64,000 nucleotides of DNA from Tubulanus polymorphus (lineage: Eukaryota; Nemertea; Palaeonemertea; Tubulaniformes; Tubulanidae). A program made the translations under genes and the position numbers. The DNA lies in assembly GCF_964204645.1 (NCBI RefSeq), contig NC_134031.1, positions 2,773,001 through 2,837,000 of the forward strand, given 5' to 3'. The notes under the pieces were generated by a model, which saw only the letters and a list, made by a program, of their open reading frames with translations, made no database searches and was not told where the DNA came from. Shown piece after piece: positions 43,734-55,500 of the stretch (position 1 is its first letter; each line of letters begins with the position of its first letter).

Positions 43734-46700
43734 ATGGCTTCTGGGTCGAGTTTCCAGCCTAATCGAGGCCCAACCGGGTTAAATGTAGCTAAGAAGAACC
43801 TACAGGATGTACTGGGAGATGACATGAAAATGTAAGTTTTATTCAGAACGAATTTTCATCATATTTTGATAATGAATCTGGCCACGGCATAAGAAGGTGT
43901 ATTCACTTCCTATTTTCAATTCTCCGACCTGTCAAAAATCTGTAAATGAACCAAGATAGTCATTGATGTTTCAGGTATTTACAGTTACTGAAAGCCTGGT
44001 TCAAACAGAAGGTAAGAATCCAAATCATTTAAACTTTTAAAAAGCCAGGCATTCTCTTCCCTAGTTAGTTACCTAAATCGTTGGTGGTAAGGTTTTTATT
44101 ATCGGATGGGCTTGTGAAACTATCTGATCGTGAAACTAAACCACAGACAGGTTACTGACTATCTCTTCTTGATATGCGGGTTGCACTCTCTCTCACTCTC
44201 CTCTTAAACTTTGTCTTCATATTATTTCAGTTATCAAGAACAGAATTTGATTATAAAGCGAGAAAAATGCTTCCAATGCAATCAAGTAAGTAATAGATAA
44301 ATAATCATTAATCTTCTGTTCGCAAATCCTTCGAAGACTTGGTTAAAATAAGTTCATTTCAATTATTTCAACTCTTAGAATCAAATAGGCCTACTAACAG
44401 ATAACTGTCATTGTCATTGTTTAACCAGGTTCTGTAGTTTTGTAATTGCAAATTTCAGTGAATCTGCACAATGAATTTCTGTTGGCTATTTTGGGAAAAT
44501 GTCAAAGTCTTGGTTCTGTGGTCGGTAGGTTATCAAACAATCCTTGTACCGTACTGTGTATAATGATTTCGTTGTGAATTCTAAGAAATTCTAACTTTTG
44601 CTAAACTTTCATTTTCTTTTCTCGAACACAGCGTCGAAAGATTCTCACATGCCAGCTCACAGTATCGCTAGTCAAAGATTGTTAAAACGCGCGAAAATGA
44701 AACGAAAAACTGGAATCCCGAAAACCAGTTACCAGGTAGGAGCAACACTTCAGTAAACAGCAATACTGAAACTTCATAGCCTCAGATCCCTAGATCTTTA
44801 ATACAGTTAACCTCCCCTATTATTGGACAAACTGGTGCAGGCAAAATTGTTCCGAGTTAAGAAGCAATGTCTGTATTATGTAATAATTTCGTTTGTTGAG
44901 TTAATTGAAAATTCTAAGTCGAAAAGTCAAAGTTTGCCATGTTCGATTTAGGTGAGGTTTACTGTATTCATAGATCTATTTTATAATAGATCTACTGCAC
45001 TGCTCAATTCATGTCTATGATACAATTTTTCTTAGTTAACCAGGGGCCGGTTCCATAGTCGGGCTTAGACTTAAGACTGGTCTAAGACAAACTTAGCTCT
45101 ATAGCCAATCTAACAACTTATGACCGGTCTTAAGGTTTAAGACCACCTTTGGTCTTAAGTCTTGACTATGGAACCGACCCCAGAATTTTCCGATAAATAA
45201 TAATTTGTTGGGGGCATTGTTCTTGTTTTCGTAGCATCGTTTCGTTCCGTACGATCCTTTGAAACACGTTCCACAAGTCGCGTCGAAATCTCCCGAAGAA
45301 GAATGCGGTCTAGGTAAGCTTCTAGAATGTCTCGTCTCGATCAGGGAGTTGAAGGGTCGGCTCCATTCTTCTAGGTTCATTTTGCCTATCCTTTGGATCA
45401 TCCGACACTGTTTCGACTGATGTCTTGATGGTTGGTTACTTCAATTTTTGTGACCAGGAATTCACAATTTGATCAGAAACCCAAATGTGGGATAATCGAG
45501 GGTTGGCTGTGGTTCATATTCAGTGAAATGTTCACTTATAAGTGAAAATAGATCCAGTAATTTGACTTTTTTTAAAGTTATAGTGTGAGTTATATTTGTA
45601 CTTTTCGTTTCCTAGTTTTTGCGAGTCGTGAAATGACGCTTCCCGACTTATCGATCATTCACGGCAGAATGCTCGTCGCTGTTTGGGAAAACGGTATGGA
45701 CGATGTACAAGACAACGCTATCAGACTGGTATCGCTTGCTATGGAGGTAAGCCTTAAAATATTCTGTCAATCACTGTATGGTAGACTCCGCCCACCAGTA
45801 ACTGGGTTAGGAGATATTCAGAAAGTAAGCGTGTATCATGAAAGGGGGTCAAAATTTGGCATTTCTCCCTTTAACTATTATGCTAAAGTTTTGTCAAAAT
45901 TACGTGGCCAATACAATACATTGAGTGAAATAGATTCGAAGCACAGAAACTGAAATTCTCAAGCAAGACTAGAAGTGATGTTACTGACATACTGAAACAG
46001 AATCGGAATGATTGTCCCGAAAGAAATAGAATCCGAATTATGAAATCGGTCGGTATCACTATGACTAAATATTTCTCTCTCCTTATTTTAGAATTTGTTG
46101 AAGAATATTCTAACTGTTGTTTTATCGCGGCGAAACTCGTATAAAACTCGAGAGAATCGATTTCGTTACGCTATGGGCTGTCCGCTGCCGTCTGTGTTCC
46201 TACGTAATTCCACCCTCAGCCATGATTATTCCATGGAAAGGTTAGTGTAAAGTTATTCACCCGAGTGCTGGGAATGTGAAGTCTTGCTCCAGGGGCTAGT
46301 TGTGTATGGCTTAGATTTGAAACCAGTCGAAGTTGCTACAGATCAGTCGTTCCTGGATATAAGGAGTTCTAAAGGAAATTTCAAATTTCGTGGAAGCATT
46401 TGCGCCACTTTCATATCCTTATTACTGTAGACTCCTCCTAAATCGGTACTTTTTGATTAGGTCTATGTGGTTTCATAAGCAAATTTTTATCCTTTACACT
46501 ACCTAAACTCTGTTTCTAATTTGGTAAATACAAAACCTGGTCCCAACTGTATCATTTTAGGAGTAGTTTACTGTACAACTGCCAACTAGACAAAAATTTC
46601 TAATTGCCTATTTCTCAAAATTCAAGCATTTTCAAGCATTTGCTGTTTTGGAAGGAGTTTTCAAGGAGTTGTAGGGACCCTGACTATTGTTGTATAACCT

Positions 46701-47575
46701 ATCTAACAAATAAGACAACTTGGACTTTTAAGCCATGACTTCGCTAGTGGGCAAGGTTTCAGATTGACCTCACAATCTAATCAAATACCGTTAACCCGGT
46801 CCGGTCATCAAATCGTTGTTTCAGCGAAGAGACGTCTGTCACGAGTCAAGGTCAAGTGATCCCGTCGATTAAACCGTCTGCCGAAGTGGCCGAAATAGAC
46901 GCGATCACTCAAATATCCAGCCATAATAAACAACAATGTAAATATCCGGTCTCGCTGTTCGATGTGTATAAAGGCTTACAGGTACGATTTATAACGCTAT
47001 TCAGGATCCAATTCCATAGTTGTGAGTTCAGATTTGACTCATTGAAAATAAACTAAATTAACTCAAAGGTTAACTCCAACTCACAGCCATTGGAAATTGT
47101 ATATGCTTCTGTTATGATTCCACCATGTTGACAAAAATTGTCTGAAGGCCATGACTTGGTCACAATTTATATCAATAGGATATTGATTGTTCAATGCATC
47201 TTTACCCGCATTTCGACGACCTGACAGATTTCAAGCTAAAATTGGCACAATTATTTTGCACGTACCCGCTTAGTTTGACTCGGATAATATCCACGTCCTG
47301 GCTGATTGGAGTTGGTTTCGGCGTGCATCTTCGAAATTGCTCCGATTGTAGACATCGTTTGTATTTTGTAGGTATATAAAAGTGCTATACCGTCTCATAC
47401 GGTTTACACGATGGCGATGGAGAACATCATCAGTAAAATGTGGCATCCAAGCAACGAGGACCTCGAACAGGAGACGTTGTATCATCGAGAACGTCAGATT
47501 AGAGATCAGAAAAAATACGATAACTCTTGTTTTACGAATCTCAATCAGAAGGACAAGTTATATAATACGACTTGA
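43734..47575 (+). CDS. TADA1: Transcriptional adapter 1 (SAGA complex subunit)
   Basis: Core subunit of the SAGA/STAGA histone acetyltransferase complex, with a histone-like fold (yeast Hfi1/Ada1 homologue). Ten exons in phase give 359 residues; human TADA1 has 335. Exons: 43734-43831, 43975-44011, 44231-44285, 44459-44524, 44632-44735, 45235-45313, 45616-45746, 46092-46240, 46825-46981, 47372-47575. Sequence seen: NVAKKNLQDVLGDDMKMYLQ, LLKAWFKQKLSRTEFDYKAR, LHNEFLLAILGKCQSLG, HRFVPYDPLKHVPQ, LPDLSIIHGRMLVAVWENG and LKNILTVVLSRRNSYKTREN. The spread and order match the vertebrate protein. A palindromic MITE lies 54 nt before exon 6. The gene runs divergently from INTS11. Confidence 0.93.
44072..44165. 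repeat. Dispersed repeat, copy 2
   Basis: About 95 bp in a TADA1 intron, similar in the same orientation to 34305-34402; shared words include AAACTAAACCACAGACAG and TTACCTAA-TCGTT. Ends are not defined well enough to classify. Confidence 0.55.
45043..45181. repeat. Palindromic MITE-like element
   Basis: GGGGCCGGTTCCATAGTCGG at the left and TTGACTATGGAACCGACCCC at the right are inverse copies. The interior is built from CTTAAG, GGTCTAAG and GACCGGTCTTAAG words that extend the hairpin. In TADA1 intron 5. Confidence 0.8.
47004..47098. repeat. Palindromic MITE-like element (GGTTCCACAG family)
   Basis: GGATCCAATTCCATAGTTGTGAG-like left end (key word ATTCCATAGTTGTGAGTT) faces AACTCCAACTCACAGCCATT at the right around TTGAAAATAAACTAA. 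It lies just inside the last TADA1 intron. Confidence 0.6.
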
Positions 47576-47828
47576 AGATCGCTAAAGCATTTCAGCGTTT
47601 TACGCAAGACTTTCTGTTTTCGTACTTTGATTCACAGCTGGTTTCGAAGCGGTGGGTTCAAATGGCAGCTGAAGTAGCCTGTGGTGTTTAATTCATATCT
47701 GATTCGAAGAAACCTAACTCTGCGTGGAGTTTCCGTGTAACTGCCCTGAACTGTCATGAAATAACTACCCTGAACTGTTTGATAACTGAGTTATCGAAAT
47801 GAATGAAGTTAATGCATTTTTGTAGCAA

Positions 47829-47834
47829 AATAAA
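47829..47834 (+). terminator. Candidate poly(A) signal of TADA1
   Basis: AATAAA about 255 nt after the TADA1 stop codon (47573-47575); the first canonical hexamer downstream. Confidence 0.5.
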
Positions 47835-49525
47835 TTAAGAATTCTACAATAAAATAGCTGACTCGTTTTGTCTTTGATGTGGACTTTGGACCAGGAGCTT
47901 GTTTCACAGTTTTGTAGAAATTTGACCCTTGGGTAAAATGAAATGAGAGCCATGGAACCGACGCCTGGATTTCAGTCGGTCAAACATCGGAAGTATATTG
48001 ACATGACTCCATCAAAGTTGAATACAACTATTTATTAAAAAATATCTTTCCTTCAATTTTTCTGATTCTGAACTGTATCAAATTGGGTGAAATATTTTGT
48101 CCCGTCACTAGATATGTAGAACCTTAACTTCCAATCGATAGACAAAGGAATTTCTATTCACATTCTGTTAAAATGGTCCTTAGATTTGTGCTTGAGTTAA
48201 ATAGATAATTCAACTTGAAAAGTATTCAAGCTAAGAAGAGCCACCTCTATACACAGGTAAGTGTACTACCCTGATATTAAGGGGGGGTCGACTCAATCTG
48301 AAATGAGCGAATCTTATACTGAAAGCAAACCCATGAAATAAACACCAAAAAGCATCCGTGTACAATATACGTAAAAAATTGTATTTTCAAATAACTAAAA
48401 ACCGCGTCAAATTTTGGACGAAACACACTCTAATGAAATACTATTTTTTTCTCTTTTTACACACAAACACTTTACCGTATTACACAACAATAAAAAAATG
48501 AAACGACTTAAAAAATGCGGAACAAAAAAAAAACATCTTTTTCGATAAATCCTTATATGAAATACAATAACAACTATATCGCTTAACATGAGATAAAACA
48601 CGGTTGTTTTTGTATACGTTTCTTAATTAAATGCTGAATAAAATCGCAAGAAGATTCAGATAAACATTTATGTATAGACGAACAACAATCATATAATATA
48701 GTTATTACACTTATGAAAAATATACGCGCGAACTACAGTAGAACCCGGATCACTAGGGACCATGCTCATATCAGTATTTACGAGTTTTTGTGATAAGAAG
48801 TAACAGTTTTAATGTATTTAATCTCAAATCAAATGGACTAAACTTTTTGTCTGAATTAAGCGAAAATCGAAAAAGCGAAATATAAACGTGTTAACTGGGA
48901 TTGCCTGCATTTATCTGAATCGAAAGATAGATTTCCTCGAAAAATGAGATAAACCGTGGATATCAAAGGTATAAATATTCGTGCAGTTGGAGAAAATATA
49001 ACCACTGAATGGTTAAACAGATCATTATTTCTTGAACCTCTCGAAATACATTTCGGCAGCATGTACGCAATATGTAATAGGTTCCAGTAAGAAAATTGAC
49101 CAGGCCATAACAATATTGAAACTGGTATCCAAACAAGCCACTTATCCATGGACTATATAAAGGCTTCATCGTCTGGAAGTTAGGGTTTTTTGGTTTAAAA
49201 AGCCCTCAAGACAACATCGAGTAATAAAAGCTACTTCAATCTACCCAAAGATAGAAACCCTCGCGCGCATTCCGAAATCATTGTTTTGTATATATCAAGT
49301 TGATTATATAATAATACTATGTACAGTGAGCAAATTTTCAAAATAACTACAGAACCCAGTTCCACAGTTGCAGCTTGACATGTATAATCAACTAATCTAC
49401 TGTAACCTCGCGACAGTTAGAGTACAAATTTGACTGGTAATGATTGATTAGGAACTTATTAAGACTTGAACTCACAGCTGTGGAACCGGTCCCTCTGATT
49501 TAAGTACTGAACATCGTGTTATGTT
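47835..49525. other. Intergenic region between convergent genes
   Basis: AT-rich stretch between TADA1 (plus) and the bromodomain gene (minus). A palindromic MITE is present at 49353-49493. Open frames here are short and have no splice context. No gene supported; the left part of any 3' UTRs cannot be fixed. Confidence 0.5.
49353..49493. repeat. Palindromic MITE-like element (GGTTCCACAG family)
   Basis: AACCCAGTTCCACAGTTGCA at the left faces GAACTCACAGCTGTGGAACC at the right, about 141 bp. It lies just downstream of the bromodomain gene's stop codon and may be transcribed in its 3' UTR. Confidence 0.7.
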
Positions 49526-52500
49526 TTATCCTAATAGTTTTCTGATGTCACCGCAAACTTTTACAGGAGCCTCTGTATCGGGGGACACTTTCATTCTCTG
49601 AGGAGAACCGCTGATATCTGAAAGTATGAAAGATAAGTATATGTATAAACAGTGTAATTCAAACCCTAGGGCCAGCCAGTATCAAAGACCTAGTGAATCG
49701 AATTGAATGAAATTCAAACATTTACCGCTAAAATCCATTTCAGGGAAAGTTAATTTCAGAAGACGTTCGAATCTTGTTTGTACGAAGTTACAATTCCGAA
49801 CCAGTTCAGTTTCAGGCTGAAAAAATTGATATGCACAAATAATTGAACAGTTTTCATCAAAATTATTAACTATAATTTCATTTTTGTAAAGTATCGAGAG
49901 TTGTACCTTGTTGTAAATTCGACAATTTCGGAAAATTCGCCGGAAATCGCTGACGAATTGTTGAATGAACTCGTATTTACGCTGGCGTAGTTTACCCGCT
50001 ATCCAGTCCAACCACATCGGATATTTCACAACCGCGTAATAATCCACTGGAAGCTGCAATAAATAACAACAATTACCTTAATACCTAGAATTCTAATGAA
50101 TGCTTAATGACATTTACGATATGTCCATTACCTCATCTTCTGACCATTCCGTTCGAAAATCTGAACTTTCTTTCAAATTCCACATATCGTCCAATATCTT
50201 CATACATTCCTGGAAAAATACAGACAGAAAATATAGAAACACAGACAAAGTTCTTCGATTGCGTTGGAAAAACCTACAGCAATTTTCAAAAACGTATATC
50301 GACAAAAATGAATTATATATAGATTTTAAGGTTTTCTATCTCAGGAAATCTTGAATTTTCCATAAGGGCATTGCTGGATCCCGCTATTTCAGCACAGTCA
50401 ACTTAGCTCATCCTGTATCAACATATAATTGAATACTCTTCATGCCACTTAGTTCTTGTTCTAAATGGGAGAAGATTCTGAATATGAAGGTGCCAAGTGG
50501 TAACAATTCAAGAACAAGTTAGTTCTTAAGTTTTCAAAATTCCCTTAAGTCTCACTTACAGAAGTGTACTGGAAACCACGCTTATTCATAGGTGAAATAT
50601 TCTCGGTGGTCACTCTAGGCGTCACATGTCTATGCGGAGTATTCGAACCAGATCTAAGCCGGGTAGGAGTTAATACCGGTCTCGGGGTCAGTTTTTCGAG
50701 CACATCCAGTTTAAGATCAAGATGTCCTTCTGAGAGACTGCAAAAAAAATTTCCAATTTGTTAGTTAGATAATGATCTCTTAAAGAATGCTAAGTTTATA
50801 CCATACAGCAAAAATCAAGCACTTTCAACACCCCCCCAAATCAAATGGAATATATCTTTTAAGAAACTTACTGATGCAAATCGGGTGAATCAACTGACGC
50901 AGGAATTAATGGTTCATCATCTGAAGGCTGAGAGGCAGCACCATTTACTGAAAATCATTATGAATAGATGCTTAATGCTAGCAATTAGAATTTGAAAATA
51001 CATGTACTCAGAATTTCAAATTCTGAGGCCAGTTGTAGGTTAGTTACAACCATCTACGCCGAATATGAGTTGAATTTACAGCGAAATATATGATTAATGC
51101 ACCTAAACGTACCATCATTCGATTTCTCATTACTGTATGAATCAGACAGACATCGTTTGACTGACGTCGATAGAATCTTCGTAGAATTCTCGACCGGTGT
51201 TCGGTGCTGCCAAGGTAGAAAATAACCGATTACAACGGTCTAACCCATACTGAGAATAAATCTAATTCAGATCAACAGCACTGAAGGTTCTTCTTACCTT
51301 TACGCAGTTATTGTTATCATCCATGCGTTGTTTTACGTGCAGTCGATGGTGACCCATGCTTTTACGCGCCGTCCTTTTCCCGAACCATTTACTTCTAATC
51401 TTGTCCAAATCTTTACCGCCATTCGCGGCGTTTCTGGTCGACGAATTTTTATTTGTAGCGCTGCTGCCCCGGGATGGATTTTCACTTTGCATCGACTTTC
51501 CATTGTAATTCAGTTCAGTCGGCGCGGAAGTTTTATCGGTTATTTTCGTCTTGAACTTCTGCAACAATGTTGACCACTTTTCCTTATTGAAACTACGGTT
51601 CTGAGCTGCATCATCACTCAATGCCGAGAGAGTACCATTACCTTCAGGTACGATAGCATCGGCTCTTTTTATTGTGTTCCCAAATTTTAGTTCGTAATCC
51701 AATGCATTCAACATCTTTTCTGTAAATCTTCCACCTTCAATATCAGAATTCAGCAAATTTTGGTGAAATGAATGTATTTCTTTATAAATATCACCCATCT
51801 CATGATGTTCTTTTCTGACACTCTTTGCTTTCTCTTCATGAATCGGTTCATCGCATTGCACTCTACTTTTTGCAGACACTTCCACAGTGTTACTGCTTAT
51901 TTTCACTTTCTGCGATGAACACTGATTCCTATGACTGTGAGGTTGGTTAACCTCTTTAGAAACTTTCTTCGGATGAAAGCTTTTCGTCTCGTGAGTTTCA
52001 ATTAGTGCATTCTGATGGGGATTTTCATGGTTTTCCTTTTTCGTTTTGTCTCTTTCAAGATTTTTGGTGACTTCTTCAACGTCATTTCTTTTTTCCAGTA
52101 GCATAACATCTGCAAAACTTGGATCTGTCTCCCTCTGCTGAGGAAGAGTTGGTTTCGTAATAAGCTTCTTCGCTTTTGTCGTGGTTGACAAGGCCACATT
52201 ACTCAATACCTGGATCGGACCGCTTGAAATGGAAAGAATTTTTGGAAAGTCGGGCGGCACCGTCCCATTAGGATGAACTTCATTGCAGATCATTAGATCA
52301 GACTGCTTATCATGGACTTTTACGATATTTTTCACCATTTTATCAACAATCTTTTTAATGACTTCATATCTGAGAGCATTCACATCAGTCTTAACTGCTT
52401 CGTCTCCTACAGAAGTAGATCTCTTGCTTTCGACATTCACCTCTATTACCGGTATGACATTTCTCTTCTCAGCATCGAAGTCGTACAATACAGATTTGCT

Positions 52501-55500
52501 CAACCTATCACCAGCATTAGTATTAGTCTCAGACGGTTTGCAATCATTGAAAACTCGTTCCACGTCTCCAGTATTATTTCCAGACAAACCCTTCTCAACA
52601 TTTATATTTGCAGGATGTATATCATTATTTGTCGAGCACACTTCCATATTCGTATCCATCTGTTTGCCTTTCTGTGCAGCTGATTTCACAGGTGTACTAG
52701 TCAATAAAGCCTCTTTGAAAAATGATCCATTTGACGCGGATTTCAACTCTTCGGTGTTTTTAGCACCGTCTGATTTTACTCTTTTAGTAGAAGTGCTGCT
52801 AGTGACGGTATCTTCATTCATTCTGCGTTTCAAACCAGAAGGCGTGCTGACATCGATTAAAGACTGTTCTCCAAGATTTTGCGCGAGTCGTTCTGACGGT
52901 TCGTTTGTCGGCGAACCGTTCCGAGGAAGAGCCTCGACATTTTGACGTAATTTCGTAACGACCTGGATCACCGACGGCAGTGAATTTTGCACGAATAGTA
53001 GCAACGTTTGTTGTAAAGTTTCGACGTCATGAAGGCTGCCTGGTGCCGAAACCAACTGACGAGATTGTTCCAGTATCAAAGTCATCGTTTGGAATAAATG
53101 AGCGACTTGACGAAAATATTGAAGTTTTTGACCGCACGCTTCTCGACGTTCATTCAACTGCAGCAGAGCGTTGTTCAAATCACGACGTAATAAGTAAACG
53201 ACATCCATCCACACGCCAGACGTCGACTGATTCGCTTGATTCGTCGTTACGTCTGCCTGTTTGTTATTATTGTTATCATGGTTAGAAACGGAAGCGATAA
53301 CATCGAACGGTAAAGTCGAACCGAGCGAAGAACTGTTCCCAACCGCTTCGATAGTCGCGTCGGAATCTTGACTTTCTTGAGGAGATTTCAAAAGCGGTCG
53401 TAAATCTGAAAGCAAGTTTTCAAACCCATTTTAAAAATCTAATTCCTGTATGTCGTATCATTTAAAATGAGGACTTCATTTTCCAATAAATACCTTCATC
53501 AACGTTTTTTCCAGGTAGAAACAGTTCATCTTCGTTTACACTTACGGTTGACACGTCACTGCTGCTACCCGAATGTGCATGTTCTTTGTAATTCACATCT
53601 GTTTTAGATCCTTCAAAGAACAAGAAATCATCTAAATAGTGATAGTCATCAAGACGAAAGGACCATTTATGATATACAAGATAAATGAATATTCTGCACC
53701 ACTGCCTACGTGTTGCAGTAGGCCGTATTACCGGTATATGCATTAAATAGTGCAGAAACCTGGACAGACTTTTGGCCTTTACACCTCCTTGCATACGTCC
53801 ACTCATAGTCTTGGCAAAATATAGATTAATAACCACTGATACAACTCTATATCGTGTTGAGACGATGATATGTAAATAAAATATATATCGTTAAAATAAA
53901 ATATAGGATTGAACTAACCTGATGAAGCATCATTTGAGTTCAGATCATCAACTTCCATCTCCGTTACTTTCTGATCTTCATCTGCAGCATCACCATCACC
54001 ATCGATATCATCATTAATTGGCAGTTTTTTCTTGGCATCTTCATCGCAGTGAAAGTTAGGGATATCCGAGACTCTTTCGTTTCCGTCTGCGTCGCAATCG
54101 CAATCTTTACCGGGCCGACTTTCCCAGAATATGTAATCGTTATCGTCGTATCCATAATCGATCGGAGTGAAACCGACCGCGTTGCTGGCACTTTTTTTGG
54201 TTTCGATTAATTGTAAACCGCTGACCGATGACAAAGCGTTCAAACTCGTCGACGGGGTTACATCCAATCCAGCGAGAAGATCTTCACTTCTCGATACACT
54301 GCGCGTATGCAACGTGTAGCCTTTCAAGAAATGGTTGCCTACTGGTGCAGATAGTACCTCAGATGTACCCGAATTGCTGCAGCTGCTGCTGCAAGAGCTG
54401 ATAGAGTGCGTAGATGGAGCGACTACAACTGGGATATCGGAATTGGTTAAAACTTCAGAAGCCTTCGCGTCTTTCTTTTTATCTTCGCTATCATCATCGT
54501 CCGTATCTGTAAATTTTAGCTTTCTAATTCTCGATAAAGACGGGGTGATCTCCTCGCGTGACTGCTTCGCTATACGAGGGCTTCGCCGCGGACGCCCGAA
54601 TTTACGTACGAAACGAGGACTTCGTCGCGGGATATGAACATTCGTCGCGGTCGGATAAACGACGTCGCTGCTCGAGGACGGCGAAGCCGACGAAGCAGAC
54701 GCCTTCCATTCGGGATCTTCTTCGTATCGATGATGAACCTCTTTAGTCATCGACGACGGTTTTTTCTCGTGGCGTTTACTATGAATTATACGTATTCTAG
54801 GAATTCCTCCCGTAGCGACGGGCACTAACTCGGCGTGCATACTGCTTTCGCGTTCTTCCAATGAAAGATTAGTCGAAACGTTATTTTGTTCTTCGACGGA
54901 CTTCGTCGTCATAGTTGTAGTCGACACCTGATCGACTTCATCAGTTCGTCGAGTATCACTGCATTGAGCACTTAGGCTTTGAACCATAGAATTCGAAGGT
55001 TGAATTGGAACTGAAACTGTCTGTTTGCATTCAACTTGTCGGTTTGTCGGCGCTTTTTGGAGCCGATCTTTGTTGATTCTAGCTCCGAGTCTTTTTTTCA
55101 AAGGTTTCCGACTTAAGGTGACATTGTCAGGTATAGGTGTTTCTGGTTCAGACATTGCTACTATACCATCTCGGGACGTGGTACTTTTACAAGAAGTTTG
55201 TTGGCTGTCTTCATATTTTGGAACTATAACAACAGGCGCATTAGCTGCAGGTTGATGATATATTGCGCAAGACGGTATTGCCAGCGGGAATGCAGCTACT
55301 GAATGTGGTAGTACACAGGCCTGCTGTACCGCTGCAGAGCCGTAAACTGTACTAGGCCATCTAATTTCTTCGGATAAAGATGCACCTGACATACCATGTC
55401 CAATGATACAAACATTTGAATTTGTATCAGTAGCCGTTGACTGATCGAGCAGGGACCAATGCATTTGATCCTGGACCCAATCGGGTGTAATAGCTGATTC

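Noticed and set aside
52283-52945. 220-codon open frame on the plus strand
   Set aside because: Antisense to the 2.1-kb exon of the bromodomain gene, with no homology of its own.
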